A stretch of DNA of 64,000 nucleotides from Tilletia caries (GCA_032718865.1 JALUTQ010000005.1:186001-250000); one strand, 5' to 3'; shown: positions 14,201-24,245, counted from the stretch's first letter. Translations and numbers: made by a program. The notes: generated from the sequence alone by a model not told the origin.

Positions 14201-15568
14201 TCTTCTTCTCCGGACTGGCGCGACGAGGTGCCTCGGGTCGAAGATTCGCCTCCGGCTTGAGATCAATTTGCATCTCCTCACCATCACGGATCCGACCCGG
14301 ACGCCCGTCCAGAGCGAAAGCGTTGGTATGCCTCCGTAGAACTTCGACAACCGCCGGCGGGGGAACACCAGCCTCATCAACACCGACACGAAAATGGCCA
14401 TCGACCATCACCGTCCGTGCCTCGCGAGCAAGCGAGAGGGTGGCCTCATCATCGACGTCGTCGAACGGATTTAAAGGTTCTGGATCCGAGGTCGACGAGG
14501 GCGGTGAGGCCGGAAACGAAGATGATGAGGCGGGTCGGAGATCGAAGGACTGGCCGCTAGGACGGAGCATATCGCCAAGCTGAGCGCCACGCGCGTCCGC
14601 AACCACAGTGCCTTTCTCCAGTCGGTAAGCAGCAGTACCGAAGTTGCCAAGCAGGAGATGATGACGAGGACGATGGTTCATCACGGCGGAGGGGCCGAAC
14701 GACTGCACGGTCCCGTCGTCGGTCGTGGACATCCGAGGAGCGACAGTATAATCGACCCCTGGAGCCAAGCAACCCGCGTAGACCGGAACCCAAGAGTACT
14801 GTCCGGGAGGCATATCGACATCGTCCGCCGCGTGAAACTCGGGCTTCGCTGAGTACGGACCAGCCACGTGTTCAGCGACAGTGAACGAAAACCGACCGGC
14901 CGACGCCTTCCCGCGCCCTGACATGATGGCGATGTCGTGGCCGGTGATGAAGTCAAGTCCGAGACACATGCCCGGAGCGAACATGGGAAGGACGTGGAAA
15001 TCCTGTCGACATTCGAGATGAAGGCGTTGCCCATCAGGATCCCGAGCCTCGATGAAGAAAGTAATCGGAACCCATTCCAAGGTGCGCATGTTACCGATAC
15101 CATGGACCATGATGCCTTCTCCCTGAGGTTGACCACCGAGACTCTCCAACAGCTTTGCGTCGATAATGGACAAAGAGGATCCGGTGTCAAGCAAGGAAGA
15201 AACAGTGGATGCGTTGGTGTCATTCAAGCGGAGTGGTATGGTGAGTGGTACATGGTTTCTGTACCCCGTTCCCGTACCGGTTGCTGCCGGAGAAGGAAAC
15301 TTCTCCACTCTACCAGTCCGACGCGTCTCGTGAGCGAGAGGTTTCTCGGACTTGTCGAACTTAGCCTTCTTCATGTGGAAGAAATGAGGCCGTCGGTCGA
15401 GGTGAAGAGTAGGAGAAGGTGGTGTTGATGGGGAAGGAGTGGTAGATTCCACCGGTATCAACGGTGGTTCAGCAGAAACCTCCTTGTCAGGAGGAGGAGG
15501 AGGTTGCGGAGCTATGGAAGTAGGCTCCGCAATTAGTTTTCCGTCGTTTCGGACGCCCCAAAAGACGA
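11292..15568 (-). CDS. Gypsy pol polyprotein with displaced RNase H half and two in-frame TAA codons
   Basis: One frame runs from about 15568 (just after a TGA) to the stop at 11292-11294, broken only by TAA at 13364-13362 and TAA at 11969-11967. Order: aspartic protease (SSLLDTGSSLSIID); reverse transcriptase (FSSLDAIRGYHQMG, TVPFGLKNAPSVFQ, VVYIDDIVVA); connection (ASPPVLAHPDPSRPF); the first RNase H strand VLYVDASKDAFAAILHQVF; then at once integrase: HHCC finger (H..H of EHDLHGHFG, CAVC), DDE residues in ISVDLL, FISDSEA and QANGVERAIQ, and a GPF-like module (AGPFAVTEVLSPHRVRL). After the second TAA the frame resumes with RPVAFLSRLTSVSEKKM, ASELELSCLAWAF, VTVVTDHAPL and KPGHRHTNADVLSRLP, the remaining RNase H strands and acidic residues. 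Expression probably needs -1 frameshifting from gag and stop readthrough, or this copy is defective. Confidence 0.85.
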
Positions 15569-17248
15569 CTGATCACCTTCCTCCTGGTCGTCTTCCTCAG
15601 GATAATCGTCCAACGCTATTGCAGTTCGAACCTGTCCCCGGGACTTCAGGTGCTCGTGCTCGAAGCCGAAGTGCTTCTCTCCACACGCCGCGCAAGGTCG
15701 ATCAAGAGTAATGACCTTGTCCGTGTCCGGTCGCCGGTACTTGCGCACCTCGGATCCCGTAGCTGGGATGATCCGAGAGGGATCATAAGTGGCGGAAAGG
15801 GGGACATAAGGGCGGTCGGACTTGCTCATGGAAGATGAGGAAGGATCCGCCTTTGGTTGCGAGGAGCGGGGCGCAGGGGAGGACGTTCCAAGTGCAGATG
15901 GGCGACTGTCCTTACACTTTGAAGACGAGCCCGAGGTACGTGACCCTGAAGCCGACGCAGCAACGGTGTTGGACGATCGAGACTGACCATGCACTTCTCG
16001 CCACATTGGTTCGCATTCGCAGATCTCCCGGCGTACATCATCCAAGGTGATGTTTGAGCGAGGCAGACGAAGCATGACGCGAAAGGTCGCTGGGAACCCT
16101 TCGAGGATGTCATGAGCGAGGTTCTGCTCGGTATGTTCCTGGCCATACACGGCGCGAAGCAGACGCAGCTTGTAGAAGAAGTAGGCTGACGCGCCTTCAT
16201 CTTCAGGGACCCATCGCCGATTGCGAGCCAGGCGTCCTTGCTCGTACCGATTGGTAGGGAACGCTTCGCGCATCTTATCCATCCAGGCCGTCATCGTTCT
16301 CAAGGATGCGGCCTCGGTATCCGTCAGGCCGGCGTGCCAGACGGCAGCGTCGCCTTCCATCACGAGCGGCATGGTGCGAAGAACAGCCTGTCCCCAGGCA
16401 GGATCAGGGTCCAGCCGATACACGTCCCGGGCTCGACCAAGGAAATGCTCCAGCTGGGTGGAGTCTCCATTGAAATGACCGAGGAATTCCGGCTTGCAAT
16501 GGGGTACGCGTCCGGTCAGAGCAGAGACCGAAGTAGATGCGGTCGGCTCTATGCTGTGCCGAGGTGGTGTGGTGGATGGCTGTGCCGGAGAGGACTCGAG
16601 GTGGGTGGCAACAGCGGTGTCCGATCGAGAGCGCGACATGGATGGTGAGTTCCACATCGACGAAGACCCTGTCTGTTTGGACAAGCTGACGACATCCTCG
16701 AACCGAACGCCCAAGCGCTGGAGTCCTGATTGGAAACCCGCGTTCTCCGTGGGACTCAGGTCAGGAAGAGTCGTGTTGGATGTGACGGGGCGATCCATGC
16801 GGGAGTGAAGGTGTGGAGGAAGGTCTCGACCGAGCGAGATGGGCGTCGTCGGTTGATGAACCTCGGTGAAGCTGGGTGTCATCGGACGAGTGGGAGGGGG
16901 GTATGAAGTGTGGGAGGATTCCAGCTGGTCAAGACGACGACCGAAACTGTGCACCAAACCGGTCAAGAGCTGGAGGACGGCATCGTTGGACGCGGACTCA
17001 TTGGAACGACGCGAGCGACGACGGGATCGGGAACCCGAGGTGGTCAACGACGACAAAGACGAGATATCGGCGATGTCATCGGCGGCTGCTGCTGCTGCAG
17101 ATTCAGGGTCGATAGCAGAGGTGGTTGCAGCCGGAGCGGCTTCTGGAGCCGTAGATGGGACAGAAGAAGGATTGTTGGATGATCCTTCTCGAGGGGCGGA
17201 TTGTTCGGATTGGACCGACTTTCCTTTGTTGGATGGCTTTGGAGCCAT
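15533..17248 (-). CDS. Gypsy gag protein
   Basis: 571 aa from ATG 17248 (MAPKPSNKGK). The first ~190 residues are low-complexity Ser/Ala/Pro. The capsid-like core runs from about HCKPEFLGHFNGDSTQLE through FLGRARDVYRLDPDPAWG, WHAGLTDTEAAS, MREAFPTNRYEQGRLA to LPRSNITLDDVRREI, the retrotransposon gag fold. Near the C-terminus is one possible zinc knuckle CAACGEKHFGFEH, spaced C-x2-C-x3-H-x4-H, not the common CCHC. The tail is acidic. The gag stop overlaps pol in the -1 frame by about 36 bases, which contain TTTTGGGG, a possible slip site. Confidence 0.85.
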   Translation of the reverse strand: MAPKPSNKGKSVQSEQSAPREGSSNNPSSVPSTAPEAAPAATTSAIDPESAAAAAADDIADISSLSSLTTSGSRSRRRSRRSNESASNDAVLQLLTGLVHSFGRRLDQLESSHTSYPPPTRPMTPSFTEVHQPTTPISLGRDLPPHLHSRMDRPVTSNTTLPDLSPTENAGFQSGLQRLGVRFEDVVSLSKQTGSSSMWNSPSMSRSRSDTAVATHLESSPAQPSTTPPRHSIEPTASTSVSALTGRVPHCKPEFLGHFNGDSTQLEHFLGRARDVYRLDPDPAWGQAVLRTMPLVMEGDAAVWHAGLTDTEAASLRTMTAWMDKMREAFPTNRYEQGRLARNRRWVPEDEGASAYFFYKLRLLRAVYGQEHTEQNLAHDILEGFPATFRVMLRLPRSNITLDDVRREICECEPMWREVHGQSRSSNTVAASASGSRTSGSSSKCKDSRPSALGTSSPAPRSSQPKADPSSSSMSKSDRPYVPLSATYDPSRIIPATGSEVRKYRRPDTDKVITLDRPCAACGEKHFGFEHEHLKSRGQVRTAIALDDYPEEDDQEEGDQSSFGASETTEN

Positions 17249-17333
17249 GGTGGGCGTGTGGTGAGGGCCAAAGTACTGGGACTGGGGCTGATGCTGGGAT
17301 CGATCACAACGTCCAAAGCGGTGAGTTAGTGAG

Positions 17334-17351
17334 AACCGACTCTCATCACCA
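17334..17351 (-). other. Primer-binding site of the gypsy element
   Basis: Directly after the 5' LTR in element sense the strand reads TGGTGATGAGAGTCGG. TGG complements the CCA end of a tRNA, as expected for a primer site. It is not the common initiator-Met type; the matching tRNA was not identified. Confidence 0.6.
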
Positions 17352-17778
17352 TGTACGAGCTGAACTCGCGTACTAGTAATATGGAAAACTAGTGAACTAC
17401 TAACCTGGGGCTTGTAGTAGGCGCTGGGACCTTAAGGCACTTGGGCCTGGAAGTGCTGGGACTTCTGAGAAGAGAAAGCAGAGTGAAGTTGATTGCGGAA
17501 AGGAGTCAGGGAATTTACAGAGAGGTGGCGACATTATATAGGAGAGGAGCTGCTTGTTAGCAGTAGGTGTGGGAGGTATGCGAGGAAGAGAGGCCGAGAG
17601 TGAGAGAGGGCGACGAGTCATTGCGCAATGATTGGTGCAGGAAAATGAGAAGAGGAACTCGGCCGAGAGAGAAGGATCGGAGTGGAACGGAGCGAGAGCG
17701 GAGTGAATCGGAAAGGGAAAGGAAAAGGACGGAAGACAGACCATGTGCGCCATGCCACGTGGATACCATACCAGCACA
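17352..17778 (-). repeat. LTR (5' LTR in element sense)
   Basis: 427 bases, read as identical to 10831-11257. Contains a TATATAG-like box (CATTATATAGG on the plus strand near 17531) that could be part of the promoter on either strand. Confidence 0.93.
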
Positions 17779-17783
17779 GCATG

Positions 17784-18935
17784 AGTCCCTCGTCAGTAGC
17801 ATTCAGCCAAGCCTCGGCTTCCGCAAATTGGGTTGTGATTTCCCGAATCTACATAGAATGGACGAGAGGGAAAGGAAATTGATTCAACACTATCATGTGC
17901 AGTACTTTCGAGACCTGAGACGTGATGACACTGCCGACCTTCTTTTCCACAGCCGCGGGAGTGCGCGTGGCTTTGCATTTAGCCTGCGAAATCTTAGATA
18001 TGATCTCTTGCATAAAGCCCCTCTTGTCGTTTCCATCAGCACCCTTAAAGCGCTGGTAAGTGGTAATTGCCGTGGTCGCTCAACCACAGCACCAGGACAT
18101 CGTGAGAGCAGGATCCCCCTGGGGTGCCAGCATCATCCGTCCACAACCAACGTTTCGTAGGCGTGGGCGAGGGTTCGACCGAATCCTTTGCAGAACCTTT
18201 CCCCTTCTTGGGGCCAGCCTCCTTCTTGGGAGCGCGGCGGGGTAGACGGGATGGATTCGCCTGTGCCTGTTAAGCAATTATCAAAGATTAAAGACGACAT
18301 AAATTGATCAGTTACAAAGCTATTACTACTGCACGCAGTGATAGCGGGTGCCAAACAGGCGGCCAACAGGCGGCAGCGGGAAGAGAGTAGGTTGAATTGT
18401 AAGGGACGGGGTTAATTTACCCACCTTGAGTTACTTTCTTTTTTCGACCCTTGGTGGGTCCACGGGTCCACCCGTGGCGTCTACGGCCTTCATCTGCCCT
18501 GCATCCGAGAGTCCCGGGGCAGCGGAACAGGCTACTGGAGCACTGCTACCCAGCACAACCCGCTGCTGGGGGGCGAAAGCAGGGTCTATTCCGTTCGCCA
18601 TGGTCAACGACGCGTTCAGGGTGGCCTGAGCCGCGGCTGCCTGCTGTTCAAGAAGAGCTTGGGAGGTCTGGTAGGAATGTAGGCAGAGAAGCAAACGTAA
18701 TCGTCAGCATAAGATGCTCTATGAATTAGAAGTGATTAGCATTATTGTCCCGCTGTATACCCTATGATGAAGGCACATGCCACACTATAACTCCGCAACA
18801 ATAGGCTCTATACCGATCATGACGATCTACTTACCGCAAAATACGGGAGCGGTCTGCCACCACCTGCTGCTGGCCTGCTGCTGCGCCGCTGCGGACAGGC
18901 GTTGCCATACTTTCAGTGTTAGCAGGCCGATCCAT
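17784..18935 (-). pseudogene. Myb-like protein of Harbinger-1, proximal (N-terminal) half
   Basis: Likely start ATG 18935 (MDRPANTESMATPVRSG). Exons fit 18935-18835, 18667-18435 (SQALLEQQAAAAQATLNASL...PPRVEKRK) and from 18266 onward. The third exon encodes a basic patch (ANPSRLPRRAPKKEAGPKK) and a Myb/SANT-like domain: RWLWTDDAG, DVLVLWLSDHGNY, then in another frame YQRFKGADGNDKRGFMQEI. The frame change and the retrotransposon at 17778 make the gene non-functional. The WTDD...LLxWL...KRGF pattern is that of the DNA-binding partner found in PIF/Harbinger elements. Original product continues at 10825-9905. Confidence 0.7.
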
Positions 18936-19403
18936 CGCTGGAGGAATGGTTAGCACTTAGTGGATGCTGCCTGTTATGATAAGCACCGTGAAAATTCTGC
19001 TATGTCCTCTGTGCCTCCGGTCCACAGGACCGAGTTCCCTGATTATAGCCCTCATCTGGAGCTTTTCTCATTTCCAGAAAGGAAGAAGGACCTCGCGAGC
19101 TCCATGAAAACTTCTGAGAGCAATCGTATGGTATATGAGGTTTTGGCTCCAGGAAGTTCCTGGGAATGAGGTGTTTTTCCTCATTTCCAGAAAGTTCCTG
19201 GAGCCCCAAAACGACTTTGACTACCCCTAATGAGTACTGTATGCATCAAGTCGTGGGGGTGATCGAGGATCGCAAGGGGATGTTCCTAAAGCATGATGAT
19301 TCAAGACGTCTCGCTCACTCACTGCCTTGACAGCACGTAAATCATGAAAGGCAAGCACGATGGAGAGGGACAAGGAAGAAGGCAATGAAAGCATTTGATT
19401 AAC

Positions 19404-20570
19404 TCAAGTAATGCAACGGAGCGCCTCAGTCGTGGCGAACGTTCCTGGGACGAACGACCGCTGCTCGGCAAGCAAGCCACCCGTGGCGAAGATAGCGTAC
19501 TCAGTCGGATGTAGGTCGCGGAGGTGTCGGATCTGATTCGAACGATCCGCGCTGATCTTGCCGACGTCGCGGTGGGATCCTCCGAAATGCGCCTCGATGT
19601 CGGGCAGCGGGCACAGAGGGCATCTGTGCCACGGGTTGCCCTCGACGACCTCAATAAAGCTCTGCAAGCGTCTTTGGCCTTGCAGGCGACCGTAGTTTTG
19701 CCGCATGAGGGCCAGTACGACATCGCCCGTCGTTGCCTCGCCGAGAGGACCAACCCCGAGGACCTTCTCGGCGGTGGCTCGGTCTTCCTCCTCTCCCTCG
19801 TCGTCGAAAAATCGCCCAGTCACCTCAGCTAGCTCGTTGTCGCCCTGTTCGCTCCCTTCGATGTCATTGTAACCCTGCTCGCTACTGACCGGGGCGGAAG
19901 AAGATGTTGAAGCTCCAACGTTAAGACGGCCCAGATGGATGGAAGCAAGGCTGTTGCTTGCATTTGTCACCTCCTTCCCAGCGTCTTGGAGGTCCTGCAC
20001 GGAAGGTCTCGATTCTCCTGCTTTGTTGAACCGTTCGTGATTGAGCTGCTGGGTCATGGGTGTTTCGGTTTTTGGCGATGCGTATCAGCCGTCGGCGCAT
20101 CTGCGTGGCCGCGGCGCGGCAATCACGCACGAGACCCGCAAGCTCGCGTAATGTTGCTGGAAGATCCGGACTTGCAAGGATCGTCGTTACTGACATTCGA
20201 TATTGATTGAGCTCCTCTTGATGTTTTTGGAGCGCCGCCTCCGCTTCTTGCTTTGCTTCGTCCAGCTTCGACATCTTGGGGTCCGTGTCAATCTCCAGAC
20301 GGTGTGCCTCTGTGACCTTAGCTGGGTCATTCACATTAGGCTTTTTCCTACCGACGGCGGGTACTTCCACCTTGTCCGCCCGGCCGGCGTCTCCTTCAGA
20401 CGCTCAGCCATCGCTCGCACACCGTATCCGTCCAAGCGAAAGTATAGCTCGTTTGACTTCTTCAACCGCTCAGCGACTTCTTCACTGGGAGGTTCACCTT
20501 CCGCGCGCAGCCCGACTATGTCGAGTAGCGAGACTGAGCGCGTGTAGTGTCTAAAGGGATGTCTTTGCTT
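19404..20570 (-). pseudogene. Decayed gene with coiled coil and zinc-finger-like motif, unrecognised
   Basis: Reading on the minus strand from about 20550 gives EVAERLKKSNELYFRLDGYG, then after a frame change KPNVNDPAKVTEAHRL and a coiled segment (DEAKQEAEAALQKHQEELNQ), then after another frame change near 20055 MTQQLNHERFNKAGESRPS. The C-terminal part has HRCPLCPLPD followed by NQIRHLRDLHPTEY, a C-x2-C...H-x4-H arrangement like BED-type fingers, and ends at 19404. I do not recognise the family. BED-like fingers often accompany hAT transposons, so this may be a remnant of one; this is inference. At least two frameshifts. Confidence 0.45.
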
Positions 20571-21133
20571 TTTTGTTTTTTTCTCATTATATTAACTTTA
20601 CGGCTCCGCCGATTCTGTCCTTGTTTTTTTAATCATATAAATATAATGAAAAAATATAATCAAAAAGCAGAGATGTAATGAAGAAAAAACAAAGGATAAG
20701 AAAGGTTAAAAAAGTTAGTACTAAAACAAGTATCCGATCTTTGTCACCCCTAGCATCTTTCTTTTTCATAATAATAAAAAAGTTTAAAATAAACTTTTAC
20801 TTTTGAACCAGCGGTTAAGGCTATATTTTATAAAAACAGAGTAGATCCGACCTGTTAAAAGTAAGGACTCGGAGCTTATACAAAAATATTTTTATCCTAA
20901 TACTGTTATTGAATGGAGGTGAACTGTAGAGCAACGCCTTATAGGAGCCTTGAAAAAGGTACAACCCGTCTTAGGGGCTATGTCCCCATCCCCTATAATT
21001 CTTATATTCACTGTTCACATATGTAATATTTTGTTAAATACTGGGATCTTTAATTCTCGGTATATAGACTTATCTATTCTTTTCTTATCAGCCTTCTTTT
21101 TTAAAAAAAAGTGAAAATAGAAATAGATAAGGT
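20571..21133. other. Very AT-rich stretch without genes
   Basis: About 560 bases strikingly richer in A/T than anything else in the window, with oligo-A and oligo-T runs (AATATAATGAAAAAATATAA) and no usable reading frame. It lies between the decayed zinc-finger-like gene and the pogo left end. It could be organellar DNA, a decayed element or a mutated repeat; nothing in it was recognised. Confidence 0.5.
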
Positions 21134-21697
21134 TACAGTGGAAGCTCGTTAATGGAATGACATCCTATTGGAATATTTCGTTATTGAAATGCATTTTGGC
21201 CGGATTCGCGGCGGGACACTAGTAATAATGGAATATTCTCGGTAGTGGACTATATTCCAAGCGAATTTGGAAAATATACCACTAAAAAATGGGCCTCTGG
21301 AGACCTTTCAGCGGGTCTGTCACCCCGACAGCGCTCTGCGCAAGCCAAATTAGAGCTTCAGAGCCTTTGACCAGCTGTCCAGACCTCGCACGGACCACAA
21401 TAAGCACATATATAATAAGGCGCCTGCCCAGTCTGCCGTTAAGCCTTCGATTCTCTTCCCTGCACACTGCAATTCCGCCCATCAGGCATCAGGTACACCG
21501 TACAAGCAGTCAACAATAGTCAAGACCAAGACAAATCAACGCGAACCCCTCCTAACCCCTCTCCCGACTGTTGTTTCCCCTCTCTGCCTGTTCGTTCTTG
21601 CTCAATTCAACTCACATTGCTTGCACACAAGTAAGGAGCCTGAATCAACATCAAACATGGCGAGAGTGAGGGCCAGAAGTCCCAACAGGGAAAGGGT

Positions 21698-24121
21698 ATG
21701 CGAAAGGAGAGGAAAGGTGCGAAGACAGGGACCCTTGAAACCCATCAAAAAATAGCTGTCATCAAGCATTTTGATGCCAACAGCAGCCCCAGCCGCCCAA
21801 TGAAACAAGAGGATCTCATTGCTTGGATTCAGAAGACATACAAATGCAGTTACACACAGTCTGCAGTGTCTAAAATCCTCAGTACAAACAGCCGGGCAAA
21901 GCTACTTCCTTTAGCAACTCAGCCAGAGACGCTCTCATCCCGATACCGGGTCAGGGAACGGAAGCATGCACTGGTAGAAAAACACCTGTATGAATGGGTT
22001 TTGTCTGTCCAGCAGCGTGTCGAGCTTAGTGGCAGTCACTTGAAAGCCAAAGCGGCTAAATTTCATCAACTTTGTGGCAGCGGAAAAGGGCCTGGCAACA
22101 CAGCAATTTTCAGGCACCAAAAAGAAGAAGGCTCGCGCTACCGGCGCTGTAAGTTCCAATGCCACAGGAACATTCAAACTGCCATTGTGGATCATATGGA
22201 AATGGGAGAACCCTAGAGACATGCGCAACGTCAATAGGGACACCCTGGGCGTCATTTACAGGTCAAACTCAAAGGCCTGGATGACTGGTCATATTTTCCT
22301 GGAGTGGTTGGTCTGGTTCGATGACCAGATGGAAGCCGAGGGGCGAAAGGTGCTGCTGCTCATGGACAATTTTTCCGGGCACAAAGCAGAGCTGGAGGCG
22401 GACCTTAGGGCAACAGAAATTTATCTTCTGCCGCCAAACACGACCTCTAAGCTAAAGCTTATGGATGCAGGCATCATCCGCTAAGGATGAGCCCGGAGCG
22501 CCCCGGAGTGCTCCGTACTCCGGGGCTCATACTCCGGGGCGCTCCGCTGACTTTCTGTGATGCTCCGTGCTCCATCTCTTTCCAGACTTACACCAGCGTC
22601 TTACTCCGTACTCCGTCACGATAAGGAGCACCAGAGAAAACTTACTCCGTGCTCCGTCAAATTATGAAGTGTTTCAGAAAGTCTACTCCGTACTCCGTAG
22701 CTACGGAGCCCGGATAATCCGGGGGAGCTCCGTACTCCGGGAGATGATTTCACAAATCTCGAAGCATGGTACGATTTCAGGAATGTGTATGCTCGTGATC
22801 AAACTTGTAGCAGCTGTGCTTAAGAGAACAGTCTGAGAGCGCTTGAAGAGCTGTTTTAGTCATATTTAGACTGCGAGATGAGGTTTGTGAAAATGAATTT
22901 TGAGAATTGACCCCAAAATACCCTCAAAATACTCATGTTTATGGGAAAATATGTTTCTTATGAGAAAAATGTGGAGGTCCCGGAGCGCCCCGGACTCCGG
23001 GGGTAACTCCGTACTCCGTCACATTTCGCAGGTATTTACTCCGTACTCCGGGGAATTTTCGCAACGCCCAGAGGTCAGCTCCGTACTCCGGGGAATTTCC
23101 TACAATGCTCAAAAGTCAACTCCGTACTCCGGCAACGGTGAGGTAACGTCTCGATTCTCACTCCGTACTCCCGGCTCCCCCGGAGTGCGGCCCCGGATAA
23201 CCGGGGCGCTCCCGCAAAGCCGCTCCGGGGCTTACTCCGTGCTCATCCTTATCATCCGCGCTCTCAAAGCATATTACAGGGCATTTTATAATGACCTTTT
23301 GCTTGAGGAATTGGAGGATGGTGTTTCTACTTTCTAATCCAGGAAACATTGGCATTCGCAGGGCAATCTCATTGCTTAGGGACGCATGGGAGCGCGTCTC
23401 AGATATTACAATTCGGAACTGCTGGTTGCACACCGATATTCTCGGAGTTCGTGAGGAGCCAAGGTCTCCGGTCTTACCTGCCCGAGCGCTTCGAGTTCGT
23501 CAGGAGTCAAGGTCTCCGGTCCTACCTGCCCGAGTTCTCCCAAACGATGAAGGCGACGACTTCGAGATAAATGAGTCATCTGGAAATATTATTTCTAGTG
23601 ATAACGAGGAGGAGGAGGAGGAGGAGGAGGAGGAGGAGGGAGAGGACGAGGGAGAAGAGGAGGCGGTCGAGCGGCGAGCCGCATGCGCCGGTGCGACTGG
23701 AATTTCTCCTACCGGCGAGGTCATAGATCAAGAGGCGGAAAGGGAGCTCAGGGACTCGATTTCTCGGCTGAGAATTCACAACCCGATGAGCTTTGAGTTT
23801 TTGCTCAACGCTCCAGGGAAGGATGAGACTGGTGCTCCCGCTACAGAGGAGGATATTATTGAAATGCTGAAGTCAACCAGCATCGAGCCCGAGCTCCCCC
23901 TCAGCGCTGCTGCAACGGCAAAAGAGATAATTCCTCATGCTTCTGCGCTCACGGTAGCGAGACTTCTCTCCGACTACACCGATCAACAAGAAGGCTTAAC
24001 AACAGAGCAAGCCTCCAAAGCCAGGGCCAGTTTAAAAATTCTGGAGCGACTCGCACGGTCTCAAAGCGACAAAGGTATGGTCCAGCACAAGGTAACGGAA
24101 TTTTTCCCTCGCCCATCTTAA
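21698..24121 (+). pseudogene. Pogo-type transposase, deleted for the first catalytic Asp and split by MITE-A
   Basis: N-terminus (ATG 21698) carries two helix-turn-helix units of CENP-B type: THQKIAVIKHFDANSSPSR, LIAWIQKTYKCSYTQSAVSK, then EKHLYEWVLSVQQRVELSG. A deletion near 22080 joins the second HTH to LATQQFSGTKKKKARATGA, removing the region with the first catalytic Asp (DETGL-type). The second Asp (VLLLMDNFSGHKAE) and LPPNTTSKLKLMDAGIIR remain. MITE-A interrupts at GIIR; beyond it ALKAYYRAFYNDLLLEELED resumes. After a frame change the tail GNIGIRRAISLLRDAWERVS runs through a poly-Glu tract (23605-23650) to 24121. The last residues, MVQHKVTEFFPRPS, match a PCNA-binding PIP box (Q-x-x-V-x-x-F-F), a feature described for pogo transposase. 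Confidence 0.82.
22482..23251. mobile_element. MITE-A: hAT-like non-autonomous element, TAAGGATGAGC family
   Basis: 770 bases, perfect terminal inverted repeats TAAGGATGAGC...GCTCATCCTTA and an 8 base target duplication TCATCCGC (22474-22481, 23252-23259). No coding capacity. Both halves are filled with about a dozen CTCCGT(A/G)CTCCG-type units separated by short unique DNA. 8 base duplications are typical of hAT elements. Same family as MITE-D (36154-37698), which lies in the opposite orientation. Confidence 0.9.
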
Positions 24122-24245
24122 CGACATCGACAACAGTTTCTAGTTCCACCTCTCATTCTCTCTCTCGCCTCGACGCAAAATCCAGAAAACCCAACAAAAA
24201 ATGTAATAACTCTAGAAAACCCCAAAAAAGTAATGTACATATGTA

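Larger units (their letters stand above)
10831..17778 (-). mobile_element. Full-length Ty3/gypsy-type LTR retrotransposon (6948 bp), minus orientation
   Basis: Two 427 base LTRs (10831-11257 and 17352-17778) that I read as identical flank gag and pol on the minus strand. LTR ends in element sense are TGTGCTGG...GTACA. A 5 base target duplication GCATG lies at 10826-10830 and 17779-17783, inside the Myb-like gene of Harbinger-1. Identical LTRs point to a recent insertion. Domain order is gag, protease, reverse transcriptase, start of RNase H, integrase, then the rest of RNase H. Pol lies in the -1 frame relative to gag, and pol contains two in-frame TAA codons. Confidence 0.93.
7860..19228. 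mobile_element. Harbinger-1: PIF/Harbinger DNA transposon, interrupted by a gypsy element
   Basis: Ends are inverted repeats: 7860 onward reads AGGGGTAGTCAAAGTCGTTT and the complement of 19228 backward starts with the same 22 bases, with weaker similarity for about 25 bases more (CCAG..TTTCTGG..ATGAG). The 3 bp target duplication is AAT (7857-7859 and 19229-19231). It holds a DDE_4-type transposase on the plus strand and a Myb-like partner on the minus strand, the two-gene plan known for PIF/Harbinger. Without the retrotransposon and its duplication the element is about 4.4 kb. Both genes have frame breaks, so this copy is unlikely to be autonomous. AAT differs from the usual TWA target of the family. 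Confidence 0.85.
21136..24121 (+). mobile_element. Pogo/Tigger-type DNA transposon, internally deleted and split by a MITE
   Basis: Left end CAGTGGAAGCTCGTTAATGG is preceded by TA (21134-21135), the target of this superfamily. A pogo-type transposase follows. The right terminal repeat was not found with confidence, so the end given is that of the coding part. A 770 base MITE is inserted at 22482-23251. Part of the catalytic domain is missing. Confidence 0.7.

Noticed and set aside
7860..19228. One large 11 kb multi-gene transposon or Starship-like element
   Set aside because: The terminal repeats invite this, but the internal 7 kb is a separate LTR retrotransposon with its own duplication, so the cargo is not part of the original element.
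22482..23251. CRISPR-like or satellite array
   Set aside because: The CTCCGTACTCCG units are irregularly spaced, occur in both orientations and sit inside an element with inverted ends and an 8 bp duplication, so they are subterminal repeats of a MITE.
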